A stretch of 64,000 nt of DNA from JBDSSS01 sp963764195 (GCA_963764195.1 CAVXRG010000010.1:62001-126000), one strand, 5' to 3'. Shown: positions 23,201-33,596, counted from the first letter of the stretch. The notes: generated from the sequence alone by a model not told the origin. Made by a program: numbers and translations.

Positions 23201-23253
23201 GGCCGTATGCCGCCGGGCCGGCCTCCCGGGAGGGAGCTCGGCGGCATACGGCC
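23201..23253 (+). terminator. Hairpin between ugpB and ugpC built on paired GTATGCCG octamers
   Basis: A perfect 15-bp stem (23201-23215 with 23239-23253), with a smaller inner hairpin, lies between the binding-protein and ATPase genes. Each arm contains one copy of GTATGCCG. It probably attenuates transcription so that UgpB exceeds UgpC. Confidence 0.75.
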
Positions 23254-23301
23254 CCCTGACTGCTGGGACGCCCAGCGCACGACCACGAGGAGAGGCCTTC
23301 C

Positions 23302-24393
<1,092 letters not shown>

Positions 24394-24394
24394 C

Positions 24395-25297
24395 GTGGCC
24401 GGCCCGTCACCGCACCGCGGTCCGTGGGCCCAGGGGAGCCCCGGACGGATCGGCGGTCTCGGTGTCCAGGGTCACCGGGGCGCCAGGGGGCTCATCGTGG
24501 AGAACACCGTCCCGAGCGTGCTCGCCGCGCTCGAGGTGGGGGCGCACGGCATCGAGATCGACGTGCGGCTCACCGCGGACGGCGAGGTCGTCGTGTGGCA
24601 CGACCCGACGCTCCAGCCCGACAAGGTCGTCGTCCCCGACCCGGCCCTCGTCGGCGCACGCGTCGACCATCTCACCTACGAGCAGCTCGCCGCGGTCGAC
24701 GTCGGGGCCCGCACGCTGCCCGACCACCCCCGGCAGAAGGCGGTCCCCGGCACGCGGATCCCGACCTTCCCCGAGCTGCTCGAGGCGAGCGCCGCGCTCG
24801 GTCACGCCCCCCTGTGGACCATCGAGATCAAGGTCGACCCCCGCGACCCCGTCGAGGCGGCGGGACGCGAGCGACTCGTCGGCCGCGTCATCGAGCAGGT
24901 CGAGACGGCGGGCATCGGCGACCGGTGCCTCATCCACTCCTTCGACTGGCGGGTCCTCGACCTGGCGCGCGAGCTCGACCCCGACCTGCGCCGGTCAGCC
25001 CTCGCCATCGTCGGAGGGACGTGGGTGCCGGGCAGCCCGTGGACCGGGAGCACGAGCTACGAGGAGCACGACGGTGACCTGCCCGCGGCCGTCGCCGCGA
25101 TCGGGGCGCACGTCGTGGCGCCGCACTACGCCTCGGTCGACCAGGAGCTGGTGGACCGGGCCCACGAGCTCGGTCTCGCGGTGCTGCCGTGGACGGTCAA
25201 CTCCGAGGACGACATCCGGGCGATGGCTGCGCTCGGCGTGGACGGGATCGTCACCGACTACCCCGACGTGGCGCTCGAGCTCGTCGGCTCCGGTTGA
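24395..25297 (+). CDS. ugpQ: Glycerophosphodiester phosphodiesterase
   Basis: Hydrolyses glycerophosphodiesters to sn-glycerol-3-phosphate and an alcohol; 300 aa, no signal peptide, so cytosolic. GTG 24395 begins one base after the ugpC stop. The GDPD signature is intact: HRGARG near residue 27, then ENTVPSVLAALEVGAHGIEIDVRLT with the metal-binding Glu/Asp pair, and WHDPTL. The first 25 residues vary and the true start could be later. Its position at the end of the ugp cluster matches the E. coli ugpBAECQ arrangement and supports that substrate. Confidence 0.9.
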   Translation: MAGPSPHRGPWAQGSPGRIGGLGVQGHRGARGLIVENTVPSVLAALEVGAHGIEIDVRLTADGEVVVWHDPTLQPDKVVVPDPALVGARVDHLTYEQLAAVDVGARTLPDHPRQKAVPGTRIPTFPELLEASAALGHAPLWTIEIKVDPRDPVEAAGRERLVGRVIEQVETAGIGDRCLIHSFDWRVLDLARELDPDLRRSALAIVGGTWVPGSPWTGSTSYEEHDGDLPAAVAAIGAHVVAPHYASVDQELVDRAHELGLAVLPWTVNSEDDIRAMAALGVDGIVTDYPDVALELVGSG

Positions 25298-25325
25298 GCG
25301 ACAGACGTCAACGGGAGCGGGTAAC

Positions 25326-25358
25326 AGCGAGGGACCAGCCAGTGGCCGGCCCCTCGCT
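25326..25358 (+). terminator. Possible terminator after ugpQ
   Basis: An 8-bp stem, AGCGAGGG (25326-25333) with CCCTCGCT (25351-25358), with further G/C pairing inside the loop, lies 28 bp after the stop. Confidence 0.5.
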
Positions 25359-25417
25359 CCCCCTGTGAGGGTGACGCTCCGGCGGGTGGGTGGGACCCCT
25401 GCGCCCACCCGATTCGC

Positions 25418-25447
25418 TTGAACGGCATTCCAATCAAAGCATATACT
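25418..25447 (+). promoter_or_regulatory. Promoter of the TetR-family gene
   Basis: TTGAAC (25418-25423) and TATACT (25442-25447) with an 18-bp spacer, inside an unusually AT-rich patch for this genome. The start codon follows 17 bp after the -10. Confidence 0.7.
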
Positions 25448-25464
25448 CAGGCCGAGGGGGCTGC

Positions 25465-26124
25465 ATGTCCAGCGAACGCACGTACGACAACTCGTCGCGG
25501 ACCCGGGCGGCCCACGAGACGCGGGCGCGGGTCCTCGAGGCCGCGCGCGACCTGCTCCTGTCCGAGGGCTACCACGCGATGTCGGTCGCCGCGCTGGCCG
25601 CCCGGGCCGGCGTCAGCTCGCAGACCGTCTACAACGCCGTCGGTGGCAAGGCCCAGGTCGTCAAGGCGGTCTACGACGTGATGCTCGTCGGGGACGACGA
25701 GGAGATCCCGATGCCGGACCGGCCCGAGTTCCAGGTCATGTCGTTCGCGCCCGACCGGGAGTCCTTCCTCACGGCGTATGCCGCGCTCTGCGCGACGATC
25801 TACCGCCGCACCGGGCCGCTGCTCGGTGTCCTCCTCGGGCGCGGGGCCGGGGGCGACCCCGGCCTCCAGGAGTTCGTCGCGACGATCGAGCAGGAGCGGC
25901 GGACCGGCACGACGAACGTGCTCGCGGCCCTCGAACGGGCCCACGGCCTGCCCACCCGGGTCGACCGCGACGGCCTGATCGACATCATCTGGACCCTCAC
26001 GGCGCCCGAGATCTACGACCGCTTCGTCCGCCGGTGCGGCTGGAGCCACGAGCGCTACGCGCAGTGGCTCGGCGAGGCCTTCATCGCGACGTTCGACCGG
26101 GCGCCCCGCGGCGACCGCCCCTAG
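25465..26124 (+). CDS. TetR/AcrR-family transcriptional regulator
   Basis: DNA-binding repressor-type protein, 219 aa. The N-terminal helix-turn-helix domain is clear (residues about 17-65: RARVLEAARDLLLSEGYHAMSVAALAARAGVSSQTVYNAVGG). The C-terminal ligand domain is not one I recognise. The start ATG 25465 follows GAGGGGG and a good promoter. It follows the ugp cluster and precedes a flavin/F420-type reductase and coaE. It might control itself, the reductase or ugp, but no shared operator is obvious. Confidence 0.88.
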   Translation: MSSERTYDNSSRTRAAHETRARVLEAARDLLLSEGYHAMSVAALAARAGVSSQTVYNAVGGKAQVVKAVYDVMLVGDDEEIPMPDRPEFQVMSFAPDRESFLTAYAALCATIYRRTGPLLGVLLGRGAGGDPGLQEFVATIEQERRTGTTNVLAALERAHGLPTRVDRDGLIDIIWTLTAPEIYDRFVRRCGWSHERYAQWLGEAFIATFDRAPRGDRP

Positions 26125-26129
26125 GGGTG

Positions 26130-26135
26130 CACAAT
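26130..26135 (+). promoter_or_regulatory. Candidate -10 of the PPOX-class gene
   Basis: CACAAT ends 6 bp before ATG 26142; leaderless type. A GGGGG run before the ATG could instead act as a ribosome binding site. Confidence 0.3.
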
Positions 26136-26141
26136 CGGGGG

Positions 26142-26606
26142 ATGGCCCGATCCATCGCAACGAACACGTCCGTCGACCTCACCGAGCTGCTCGCCTTCGT
26201 CCGGCCCCGGCACTCCATGGTCGTGATGACCACTCGCTCCGACGGGCGGCCCCAGGCCTCCCCCGTCACCGGCGGCGTCGACGACGAGGGTCGCATCGTC
26301 ATCTCGACCTACCCCGAGCGGGCCAAGACCACCAACGCCCGAAGGCGCCCCGAGGTGAGCGTCCTCGTCCTGTCCGACGACTTCGGCGGCGCCTGGGTGC
26401 AGGTCGACGGCGACTGCGAGGTGCTCGACCTGCCCGACTCGATCGAGCCGCTCGTCGACTACTTCCGGAGCATCTCGGGGGAGCACCCCGACTGGGACGA
26501 GTACCGCCAGGCCATGCGCGACCAGGGCAAGTCGCTGCTCCGGATCACCCCGACCCGGTGGGGCCCGATCGCCACCGGTGGGTTCCCTCCGCGCCTCGCG
26601 AACTGA
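26142..26606 (+). CDS. PPOX-class FMN- or F420-dependent oxidoreductase
   Basis: Small split-beta-barrel protein, 154 aa, of the pyridoxamine 5'-phosphate oxidase-like superfamily. Typical features are the opening strands HSMVVMTTRSDGRPQASPV and the basic cofactor-contact segment ERAKTTNARRRPEVSVLV. Actinobacterial members often bind F420 or flavin and reduce unknown substrates. ATG 26142 is chosen because the upstream frame overlaps the TetR gene. The coaE start is one base after this stop, so the two are probably cotranscribed. Confidence 0.8.
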   Translation: MARSIATNTSVDLTELLAFVRPRHSMVVMTTRSDGRPQASPVTGGVDDEGRIVISTYPERAKTTNARRRPEVSVLVLSDDFGGAWVQVDGDCEVLDLPDSIEPLVDYFRSISGEHPDWDEYRQAMRDQGKSLLRITPTRWGPIATGGFPPRLAN

Positions 26607-26607
26607 C

Positions 26608-27819
26608 GTGCTGCGCGTCGGGGTGACCGGCGGGATCGGCTCGGGCAAGTCCACGGTCAGCGCCCGCCTGCGCGCGCTCGGTGCCGACGTCGTCGACGCG
26701 GACCAGGTGGCCCGCGAGGTCGTCGAGCCCGGTCAGCCGGCGTTGACCCGGATCCGGGAGCACTTCGGCGCAGCGGTGATCCGCGACGACGGGTCGCTCG
26801 ACCGGGCGGGCCTCGCCGCCGTCGTCTTCGCCGACCCGGCGGCGCTGCGGGCGCTCGAGCAGATCACCGGCCCGGCCATCACCGCCGAGGTCGCCGAGCG
26901 ACGCAGCCGGGTGCCCCGCGAGCAGGTGTCGGTCTTCGACATGCCGTTGCTCGTCGAGCGCGGCCTCTGGGTGCACGAGCACCTCTGCGTCGTCGTCGAG
27001 GTCGATTCCGAGACCCGCGTCCGGCGACTCGTCGAGGGCCGGGGCCTCGATGAGGCCGACGCCCGCCGACGCATCGCGGCCCAGGCGACGGACGCGGATC
27101 GCCGGGCGGTCGCCGACATCGTGCTCGACAACACCGGGACCCCCGACGACCTCGAGCGCCTCGTCGACGACCTCTGGGCCGACCGCCTCGCCCGCTACGA
27201 CGCGAACCTGCGCACCGGCACCCGCACCCGACGTCCCGACACCGACGCCGTCGTGGCGCCGCGCGCCGACTGGGCCGCCCGCGGTGACCGCGTCGTGGCC
27301 CGGATCGAGGCGGCCCTGTCCGCCGCGCCCGGGGTGGCCGGGGTGGAGCACATCGGGTCGACGGCGGTCCCGGGCCTGCTCGCCAAGGACGTCATCGACG
27401 TGCAGATCGGCGTGCAGTCGCTCGACGACGCCGACACGGCTGCCTTCTGGGACGGTCTGACCCGGGCCGGCTACCTGCTGTCCGTCGGCAACGAGCGCGA
27501 CACCCCACACCCGGCCGGAGCGGTGCCGGAGCAGTGGGCCAAGCGCTTCTGGGGCGGTTGCGACCCCGGTGAGATCGTCCACGTCCACGTCCGGGCGGTG
27601 GGGTCGGCGGGCTGGCGCTTCGCGCTGCTCTTCCGCGACTGGCTCCGCGCCGACCCCGAGGCGCTCGAGGCGTATGCCGCCGAGAAGCGTCGGTTGCTCG
27701 CGCTCGACCCCCGCACCGACGCCTACGTCGACGCGAAGGAGCCGTGGTTCGACGGGGCGTGGCACCGCGCCGGGGCCTGGGCCGACGAGACCTCCTGGAC
27801 ACCACCACCCCACCCCTGA
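26608..27819 (+). CDS. coaE: Dephospho-CoA kinase fused to a GrpB/UPF0157 domain
   Basis: Residues 1-200 are dephospho-CoA kinase, the last step of CoA synthesis: Walker A GVTGGIGSGKST, DADQVAREV and DMPLLVERG are present. Residues about 215-390 are a GrpB-like domain of the nucleotidyltransferase superfamily (VEHIGSTAVPGLLAKDVIDVQI). Total 403 aa. The same fusion is known in mycobacteria (Rv1631), where the second domain is thought to aid folding or stability. GTG 26608 follows the preceding stop by one base. Confidence 0.93.
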   Translation: MLRVGVTGGIGSGKSTVSARLRALGADVVDADQVAREVVEPGQPALTRIREHFGAAVIRDDGSLDRAGLAAVVFADPAALRALEQITGPAITAEVAERRSRVPREQVSVFDMPLLVERGLWVHEHLCVVVEVDSETRVRRLVEGRGLDEADARRRIAAQATDADRRAVADIVLDNTGTPDDLERLVDDLWADRLARYDANLRTGTRTRRPDTDAVVAPRADWAARGDRVVARIEAALSAAPGVAGVEHIGSTAVPGLLAKDVIDVQIGVQSLDDADTAAFWDGLTRAGYLLSVGNERDTPHPAGAVPEQWAKRFWGGCDPGEIVHVHVRAVGSAGWRFALLFRDWLRADPEALEAYAAEKRRLLALDPRTDAYVDAKEPWFDGAWHRAGAWADETSWTPPPHP

Positions 27820-27836
27820 GTCGAGTGGGCACTTTC
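27820..27836 (+). repeat. Dispersed 17-bp element, solitary copy after coaE
   Basis: GTCGAGTGGGCACTTTC begins at the first base after the coaE stop. It is identical to the core of the repeat block after polA at 17067-17197. Confidence 0.8.
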
Positions 27837-27853
27837 GCCCGCGCAGGCGGCGC

Positions 27854-27884
27854 GGTATGCCGCACACGGGCTGAGCGGCATACC
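27854..27884 (+). terminator. coaE terminator built on paired GTATGCCG octamers
   Basis: A perfect 10-bp stem (27854-27863 with 27875-27884) and an 11-nt loop. Each arm contains the octamer. Confidence 0.65.
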
Positions 27885-27911
27885 TGAGCGGTGTGCGGTG
27901 TTGTCGACGGC

Positions 27912-28961
27912 ATGCGTGGTGAGTACAAGGTCCCCGGTGGCAAGCTCGTGGCGGTCGACGTCGAGGTGGTCGACGACCGGTTGACGGAGGTCAGCGTGTC
28001 CGGGGACTTCTTCCTCGAGCCGGACGAGGCGCTCGGCGACATCAACGCTGCCCTCACCGGCCTGCCGTCCGAGGCGGGCGTCGAGCAGCTGGCCGCCGCG
28101 GTCACCGGAGCCCTCGGCGGCGAGGTGGCGCTCATCGGCTTCTCGGCCGAGGCGATCGGGATCGCCGTGCGGCGCGCGCTCGGCAAGGCGACCGGCTGGC
28201 ACGACCACGCCTTCGACGTCATCCCGGCCAAGGTCCTGCACCCCGCCATGCACGTCGCGCTCGACGAGGTCATCGCCCGCGAGGTCGCGGCGGGTGAGCG
28301 GCCGCCGACGCTGCGCTTCTGGGACTGGGACAGCCCGCTCGTCGTGATCGGCTCCTTCCAGTCGGTGCGCAACGAGGTCGACCCCGACGGGGCGGACCGG
28401 CACGGCATCGACGTCGTCCGCCGGGTGTCCGGCGGCGGCGCGATGTTCATGGAGCCGGGCAACTGCATCACCTACTCGCTCGTCGTGCCCAGCTCGCTCG
28501 TCGAGGGCCTCAGCTTCGAGCGGTCCTACTCCTTCCTCGACGAGTGGGTCATCGGCGCCCTCGCCGAGGTCGGGGTCAACGCCCACTTCGTGCCGCTCAA
28601 CGACATCGCTTCCGAGCAGGGCAAGATCGGCGGAGCGGCCCAGAAGCGCTTCGCGGCCGGGGCGGTGCTCCACCACGTGACGATGAGCTACGACATCGAC
28701 GCCGACAAGATGCTCGAGGTGCTCCGGATCGGCCGCGAGAAGATGAGCGACAAGGGCACGAAGTCGGCCAACAAACGGGTCGACCCGATGCGCTCGCAGA
28801 CCGGCATGACGCGCGAGGCGATTCTCGAGTCGTTCGCGGCCTCGTTCGCGGCCCGCTACCGGTCGACCCCGTCCGACTACACGGAGTCGGAGCTCGCTCA
28901 GGCCACTCGTCTCGTCGAGGAGAAGTTCTCCACACCGGCGTGGACCCACCGCGTTCCCTGA
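27912..28961 (+). CDS. Lipoate-protein ligase A-like protein with accessory domain at the N-terminus
   Basis: Probable ligase that attaches lipoate or octanoate to acceptor domains; 349 aa. The small accessory domain, C-terminal in E. coli LplA, comes first here (residues 1-90: MRGEYKVPGGKLVAVDVEV, then SGDFFLEPDEAL). The catalytic BPL/LplA domain follows (about 100-349) with RRVSGGGAMF as the binding loop and GKIGGAAQKR carrying the conserved lysine. ATG 27912 is chosen to match the conserved beginning; GTG 27891 would add seven residues. Biotin ligase activity is less likely. Confidence 0.82.
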   Translation: MRGEYKVPGGKLVAVDVEVVDDRLTEVSVSGDFFLEPDEALGDINAALTGLPSEAGVEQLAAAVTGALGGEVALIGFSAEAIGIAVRRALGKATGWHDHAFDVIPAKVLHPAMHVALDEVIAREVAAGERPPTLRFWDWDSPLVVIGSFQSVRNEVDPDGADRHGIDVVRRVSGGGAMFMEPGNCITYSLVVPSSLVEGLSFERSYSFLDEWVIGALAEVGVNAHFVPLNDIASEQGKIGGAAQKRFAAGAVLHHVTMSYDIDADKMLEVLRIGREKMSDKGTKSANKRVDPMRSQTGMTREAILESFAASFAARYRSTPSDYTESELAQATRLVEEKFSTPAWTHRVP

Positions 28962-28982
28962 GCACGATGCCGGGCGGATGCC

Positions 28983-28988
28983 TACAGT
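28983..28988 (+). promoter_or_regulatory. -10 element of the CapA-like gene (leaderless type)
   Basis: TACAGT ends 6 bp before ATG 28995. Confidence 0.45.
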
Positions 28989-28994
28989 CGGGTC

Positions 28995-30212
28995 ATGGCG
29001 ACGGCGGGGCGGCGAGCGGCCGTGCGTGCCTGCGGCGCGATGCTGGTCCTCGACCTGTTGGTCGCGGCCTGCGCCGGCGGGACCGGAAGAACCAGCGGTC
29101 CGCCGAACGTCCCTCCATCGGCGTCCGTCAGCTCGGCCAGGCCTTCCCCGGCGACCACCCGCGAGGCGCGGGCTGCGGGTGCGGCCTCGTCGACTCCGGA
29201 CGTGGCCGGTCGACGGGTGCGGCTGGCCTTCGCCGGTGACGTCCACTTCGAGCGTCGCGCGGCCGAGCTGCTCGATGACCCGGATCCGCTGACGGACGCG
29301 GTTCGCGGGACGCTCGGTGCGGCGGACTTCGCCATGGTCAACCTCGAGACGTCGCTCGGCACCGGGGGAGCGCCGCTGCCCGGCAAGAAGTACACCTTCC
29401 AGGCGCCGGTGTCGGCGCTCGGGACCCTCGCGGCCGTGGGGGTCGACGCGGTCAGCCTGGCCAACAACCACGCGGTCGACTTCGGCGGCGAGGTCCTCGC
29501 CCAGACGCTCGCTGCGCGGGAGACGAGCCCGATCCCGCTCGTCGGCATCGGGCGCAACGCCGACGAGGCGTTCACGCCGCTGCGGGTGGACATCGAGGGT
29601 GTGCGTCTCGCGGTGCTCGCGTCGTCACAGATCCGGGACGAGACCTCCCTCCAACACGCGGCGACGGCGTCGCGCCCCGGCATCGCCGCGAACCTCGACC
29701 TCGCCCGGCTGCGTCGCGCCGTGCGCGAGGCCGCCGCGACGAGCGACGTGGTCGTCGTCATGCTGCACTGGGGCACGCAGTACACCCGCTGCGCCGACGA
29801 CCGGCAGCGTCGGACGGCGCAGGCGCTGGTGGCCGACGGGGCGGACATCCTCGTGGGCGGCCACGCGCACCGGCCGCAGGGTGCGGGGTGGATGGGTCGG
29901 AGCTATGTCGGGTGGGGCCTGGGCAACTTCGTCTGGTACCACACCGAGGACGGGGCGGACGAGTCCGGCGTGCTCAGCCTCGAGGTGGACGCGGACTATG
30001 CGCGGTCCACGACGATGGCCGACGACGTTCCCGGACGCACGGCCCGGGAGCACTCGGTCGTCGTCTCGCACACCTGGACTCCGATGCTCGTCGGTCAGGA
30101 CGGGGTGCCTCGGGTGACCGGTGGTCGGACCACGGCTCGGCTGGCCGCGGCGTGGGGCGCGGCGACGGCGTGTGGTGACCTCGCTCGGGGCCCGCTGCCG
30201 CATCCCGGTTGA
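28995..30212 (+). CDS. CapA-family (poly-gamma-glutamate synthesis type) lipoprotein
   Basis: Exported protein with a calcineurin-like metallophosphatase fold, 405 aa. The signal peptide ends in lipobox LVAAC, so Cys26 should be lipidated. After a low-complexity S/A/T linker the CapA core begins (VRLAFAGDVHFERRAAELL), with MVNLETSLG, SLANNHAVDFGG, VMLHWGTQY and GGHAHRPQG as metal-site motifs. CapA proteins assist poly-gamma-glutamate synthesis in Bacillus, but no capB/capC genes are nearby, so the actual role is open. Confidence 0.82.
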   Translation: MATAGRRAAVRACGAMLVLDLLVAACAGGTGRTSGPPNVPPSASVSSARPSPATTREARAAGAASSTPDVAGRRVRLAFAGDVHFERRAAELLDDPDPLTDAVRGTLGAADFAMVNLETSLGTGGAPLPGKKYTFQAPVSALGTLAAVGVDAVSLANNHAVDFGGEVLAQTLAARETSPIPLVGIGRNADEAFTPLRVDIEGVRLAVLASSQIRDETSLQHAATASRPGIAANLDLARLRRAVREAAATSDVVVVMLHWGTQYTRCADDRQRRTAQALVADGADILVGGHAHRPQGAGWMGRSYVGWGLGNFVWYHTEDGADESGVLSLEVDADYARSTTMADDVPGRTAREHSVVVSHTWTPMLVGQDGVPRVTGGRTTARLAAAWGAATACGDLARGPLPHPG

Positions 30213-30278
30213 CCGGAGGCCGGGTCATGCTCGGGGTCGGCGGCACGCGTGGATGTGAGCGCTGTCGGTGGTCGGACG

Positions 30279-30284
30279 TACGGT
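30279..30284 (+). promoter_or_regulatory. -10 element of uvrB (leaderless type)
   Basis: TACGGT ends 6 bp before the uvrB ATG. No LexA-type box is visible close by. Confidence 0.45.
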
Positions 30285-30290
30285 TGACCC

Positions 30291-32405
30291 ATGCGTCCCA
30301 CGACCGACCTGCAGCGCACGGTGGCCCCCTTCGAGGTCATCTCCGAGTACAGCCCGAGCGGTGACCAGCCGACCGCGATCGCCGAGCTGGCCAAGCGGGT
30401 GCGGGCGGGCGACACCGACACCGTCCTGCTCGGCGCGACCGGCACCGGCAAGTCGGCGACGACGGCCTGGCTCATCGAGCAGGTCCAGCGGCCGACGCTC
30501 GTCATGGCGCCCAACAAGACGCTCGCGGCGCAGCTCGCCAACGAGTTCCGCGAGCTGCTGCCCAACAACGCCGTCGAGTACTTCGTCTCCTACTACGACT
30601 ACTACCAGCCCGAGGCCTACATCCCGCAGACGGACACCTACATCGAGAAGGACAGCTCGGTCAACGACGAGGTCGAGCGGCTCCGGCACTCGGCGACGAA
30701 CTCGCTGCTGACCCGGCGCGACGTCATCGTCGTCGCGTCCGTCTCGTGCATCTACGGTCTCGGCACCCCGCAGGAGTACGTCGACCGGATGGCCCGGCTC
30801 AAGGTCGGCGACGAGGTCGTCCGCGACGACCTGCTGCGCCGCTTCGTCGGCATGCAGTACACCCGCAACGACCTCGCCTTCACCCGCGGCACGTTCCGGG
30901 TGCGCGGCGACACCGTCGAGATCATCCCCGTCTACGAGGAGCTCGCGGTCCGCATCGAGTTCTTCGGTGACGAGATCGAGCGCATCTACACCCTCCACCC
31001 GGTCACCGGTGAGGTGGTCAACGAGGAGAAGGAGATGTATGTCTTCCCCGCCTCGCACTACGTCGCGGGGCCGGAGCGGATGGAGCGGGCGATCCGGGGG
31101 ATCGAGCTCGAGCTCGCCGACCAGCTCGCCTCCTTCGAGAAGCAGGGCAAGCTGCTCGAGGCCCAGCGGCTGCGGATGCGCACCACCTACGACCTCGAGA
31201 TGATGCGCCAGGTCGGCTTCTGCAACGGCATCGAGAACTACAGCCGGCACATCGACGGCCGCACGAGCGGGTCCGCCCCCAACTGCCTCATCGACTACTT
31301 CCCCGAGGACTTCCTCCTCGTGCTCGACGAGTCGCACCAGACCGTCCCGCAGATCGGGGCGATGTACGAGGGAGACATGTCGCGCAAGCGGATGCTCGTC
31401 GAGCACGGCTTCCGGCTGCCCAGCGCGATGGACAACCGCCCGCTCAAGTGGGAGGAGTTCCTCGAGCGGATCGGCCAGACGGTCTACCTCTCGGCCACCC
31501 CGGGCGACTACGAGCTCGCGAAGTCCGGCACCCCGGTCGAGCAGATCATCCGGCCCACCGGCCTCGTCGACCCCCAGGTCGTGCTCAAGCCGACCAAGGG
31601 CCAGATCGACGACCTCATGCACGAGATCCAGGAGCGGACGAAGAAGGACGAGCGCGTCCTCGTCACCACCCTGACGAAGAAGATGGCCGAGGACCTGACC
31701 GACTACCTGCTCGACAAGGGTATCCGGGTCCGCTACCTCCACAGCGACATCGACACCTTGCGCCGCGTCGAGCTGCTCCGCGAGCTGCGCTCGGGCGTCT
31801 ACGACGTGCTCGTCGGGATCAACCTGCTCCGCGAGGGCCTCGACCTGCCCGAGGTCTCCCTCGTGTCGATCCTCGACGCCGACAAGGAGGGCTTCCTCCG
31901 CTCGGCCCGCAGCCTCATCCAGACGATCGGCCGCGCCGCGCGCAACGTCTCGGGCGAGGTGCACATGTATGCCGACAAGATGACCCCCTCGATGGAGCAG
32001 GCACTCGACGAGACCAACCGGCGCCGCGAGAAGCAGGTCGCCTACAACACCGAGCGGGGCCTCGACCCGCAGCCGCTGCGCAAGAAGATCGCCGACATCA
32101 CCGACCTGCTCGAGCGCGAGGACGCCGACACCCAGGAGCTGCTCGGCTCGGGTCGGATGCAGTCGCGCGGCAAGAGCGGCTCCGGTCGGGGCGCGATGGC
32201 CGCCGACGTCGGTGTCTCCGCCGGTGGCTCGACGAGCCGGCCGGCCGACATGGCGGCGGCCGACCTCGCCAACCTCATCCAGGAGCTGACGACCCAGATG
32301 CACCAGGCCGCAGCCGAGCTCCACTTCGAGCTCGCGGCCCGGCTGCGCGACGAGCTGGGTGACCTGAAGAAGGAGCTGCGGCAGATGAGCGCCGCCACCC
32401 AGTGA
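30291..32405 (+). CDS. uvrB: Excinuclease ABC subunit B
   Basis: DNA-damage verification helicase of nucleotide excision repair; 704 aa, close to the M. tuberculosis length. Walker A is [10 protein letters not shown], the beta-hairpin that inserts between strands includes [12 protein letters not shown], the Walker B/DEAD-like motif is VLDESHQT, and motif VI is [11 protein letters not shown]-terminal UVR domain that docks UvrC is present ([25 protein letters not shown]). uvrA and uvrC lie about 14 and 18 kb further on. Confidence 0.97.
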   Translation: MRPTTDLQRTVAPFEVISEYSPSGDQPTAIAELAKRVRAGDTDTVLLGATGTGKSATTAWLIEQVQRPTLVMAPNKTLAAQLANEFRELLPNNAVEYFVSYYDYYQPEAYIPQTDTYIEKDSSVNDEVERLRHSATNSLLTRRDVIVVASVSCIYGLGTPQEYVDRMARLKVGDEVVRDDLLRRFVGMQYTRNDLAFTRGTFRVRGDTVEIIPVYEELAVRIEFFGDEIERIYTLHPVTGEVVNEEKEMYVFPASHYVAGPERMERAIRGIELELADQLASFEKQGKLLEAQRLRMRTTYDLEMMRQVGFCNGIENYSRHIDGRTSGSAPNCLIDYFPEDFLLVLDESHQTVPQIGAMYEGDMSRKRMLVEHGFRLPSAMDNRPLKWEEFLERIGQTVYLSATPGDYELAKSGTPVEQIIRPTGLVDPQVVLKPTKGQIDDLMHEIQERTKKDERVLVTTLTKKMAEDLTDYLLDKGIRVRYLHSDIDTLRRVELLRELRSGVYDVLVGINLLREGLDLPEVSLVSILDADKEGFLRSARSLIQTIGRAARNVSGEVHMYADKMTPSMEQALDETNRRREKQVAYNTERGLDPQPLRKKIADITDLLEREDADTQELLGSGRMQSRGKSGSGRGAMAADVGVSAGGSTSRPADMAAADLANLIQELTTQMHQAAAELHFELAARLRDELGDLKKELRQMSAATQ

Positions 32406-32451
32406 GCCGGACTTGAGTGGCGCGCCTGTGAGTGCTTAACTGCAGCGTTCA

Positions 32452-32552
32452 CGGAGGGGAGTATCCCCATCGCGGCGTGCTCGTCATCACGGAGCGGTCT
32501 TTCACCGCCGCTCCCGGGCCGTCGGTCCGCCCTGCGGCGGGAGAGACCTCCG
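32452..32552 (+). promoter_or_regulatory. yybP-ykoY (Mn2+) riboswitch in the TerC leader
   Basis: A 6-bp P1 stem (CGGAGG 32452-32457 with CCTCCG 32547-32552) encloses the two conserved strands of this class: GGAGTA directly after the 5' arm and GAGAGA just before the 3' arm. The sequence between can fold into the two helical arms. The 3' P1 strand can alternatively pair with the CCGGAAGG ahead of the TerC start, which suggests translational ON control by Mn2+. The family is known to precede TerC/MntP exporter genes. Confidence 0.82.
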
Positions 32553-32585
32553 GTTACTGCTCTTGGTGGCCGGAAGGTTGTACCC

Positions 32586-33596
32586 ATGGACGTTCCCGTG
32601 TGGGGCTGGTTCCTCACGATCGGCATCATGACCGTCGCCCTGCTCGTCGACGTCGTCGTCATCGCCCGACGGCCGCACGTGCCGTCGATGGCCGAGGCCG
32701 GGCGGCACCTCGCCTTCTTCATCGGGCTGGCGGTCCTCTTCGGGCTCTTCGTCTGGAAGCAGTGGGGCGGTCAGTATGCCGGTGAGTTCTTCGCCGGGTG
32801 GCTGACCGAGTACTCGTTGTCCGTCGACAACCTCTTCGTCTTCCTGCTCATCATGAGCAGCTTCCGGGTGCCGGCGAAGCTCCAGCAGTCGGCGCTGATG
32901 ACGGGGATCGTCATCGCGATCGTGCTGCGCGGCATCTTCATCGGCCTCGGCGCCGTCGTCATCAACGCCTACGCCTGGGTGTTCTACATCTTCGGCGCCT
33001 TCCTCATCTATACGGCGGTCAAGCTCGCCCGGGGTGGGGAGACCGACGACGACGAGTACCACGAGAACCGGCTGCTCCTCTGGATCGAGAAGACCTTCCC
33101 TGCCACGAAGGAGTGGCACGGCACCCACCTGACCGTCGTGGAGAACGGCAAGCGGCTGATCACGCCGATGCTCATCGTCATCCTCGCCCTCGGCACGACC
33201 GACCTGCTCTTCGCGCTCGACTCGATCCCGGCGATCTACGGCCTCACGAAGGAACCCTTCCTCGTGCTCGCGGCGAACATCTTCGCGCTGATGGGCCTGC
33301 GCCAGCTCTATTTCCTCATCGGCGGTCTGCTGAAGAAGCTCGTCTACCTCAGCATCGGCCTCGCCGTGCTGCTCGCCTTCATCGGCGTCAAGCTCATCCT
33401 GCACGCGCTCCACGAGAACAACCTTCCGTTCCTCAACGGGGGCCAGCCCTACGACGCGATCCCGGACATCCCGATCCTCGTCTCGCTCGGCGCGATCGTG
33501 CTCATCCTCGGGGTGACGACGGTGCTCAGCCTGCTCAAGGCCCGTCGCGACAGCAGCGCCGAGGTCGACGACGTGCCGGCCCCGCCGACCGCCTAG
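32586..33596 (+). CDS. TerC-family integral membrane protein, probable Mn2+ exporter
   Basis: Polytopic membrane protein of 336 aa with about nine predicted helices. The family signature is visible (TEYSLSVDNLFVFLLIMSSF, later ALGTTDLLFALDSIPAIYGLT), with acidic residues inside helices that fit metal transport. TerC proteins were named for tellurite resistance, but several are manganese exporters. The yybP-ykoY riboswitch just upstream supports Mn2+ here. A GGAAGG ribosome site precedes ATG 32586. The C-terminus is short and hydrophilic. Confidence 0.9.
   Translation: MDVPVWGWFLTIGIMTVALLVDVVVIARRPHVPSMAEAGRHLAFFIGLAVLFGLFVWKQWGGQYAGEFFAGWLTEYSLSVDNLFVFLLIMSSFRVPAKLQQSALMTGIVIAIVLRGIFIGLGAVVINAYAWVFYIFGAFLIYTAVKLARGGETDDDEYHENRLLLWIEKTFPATKEWHGTHLTVVENGKRLITPMLIVILALGTTDLLFALDSIPAIYGLTKEPFLVLAANIFALMGLRQLYFLIGGLLKKLVYLSIGLAVLLAFIGVKLILHALHENNLPFLNGGQPYDAIPDIPILVSLGAIVLILGVTTVLSLLKARRDSSAEVDDVPAPPTA

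Noticed and set aside
25298..25464. Mobile-element boundary, because of the AT-rich patch before the TetR gene
   Set aside because: The patch is short and explained by a good promoter; no flanking repeats or transposase.
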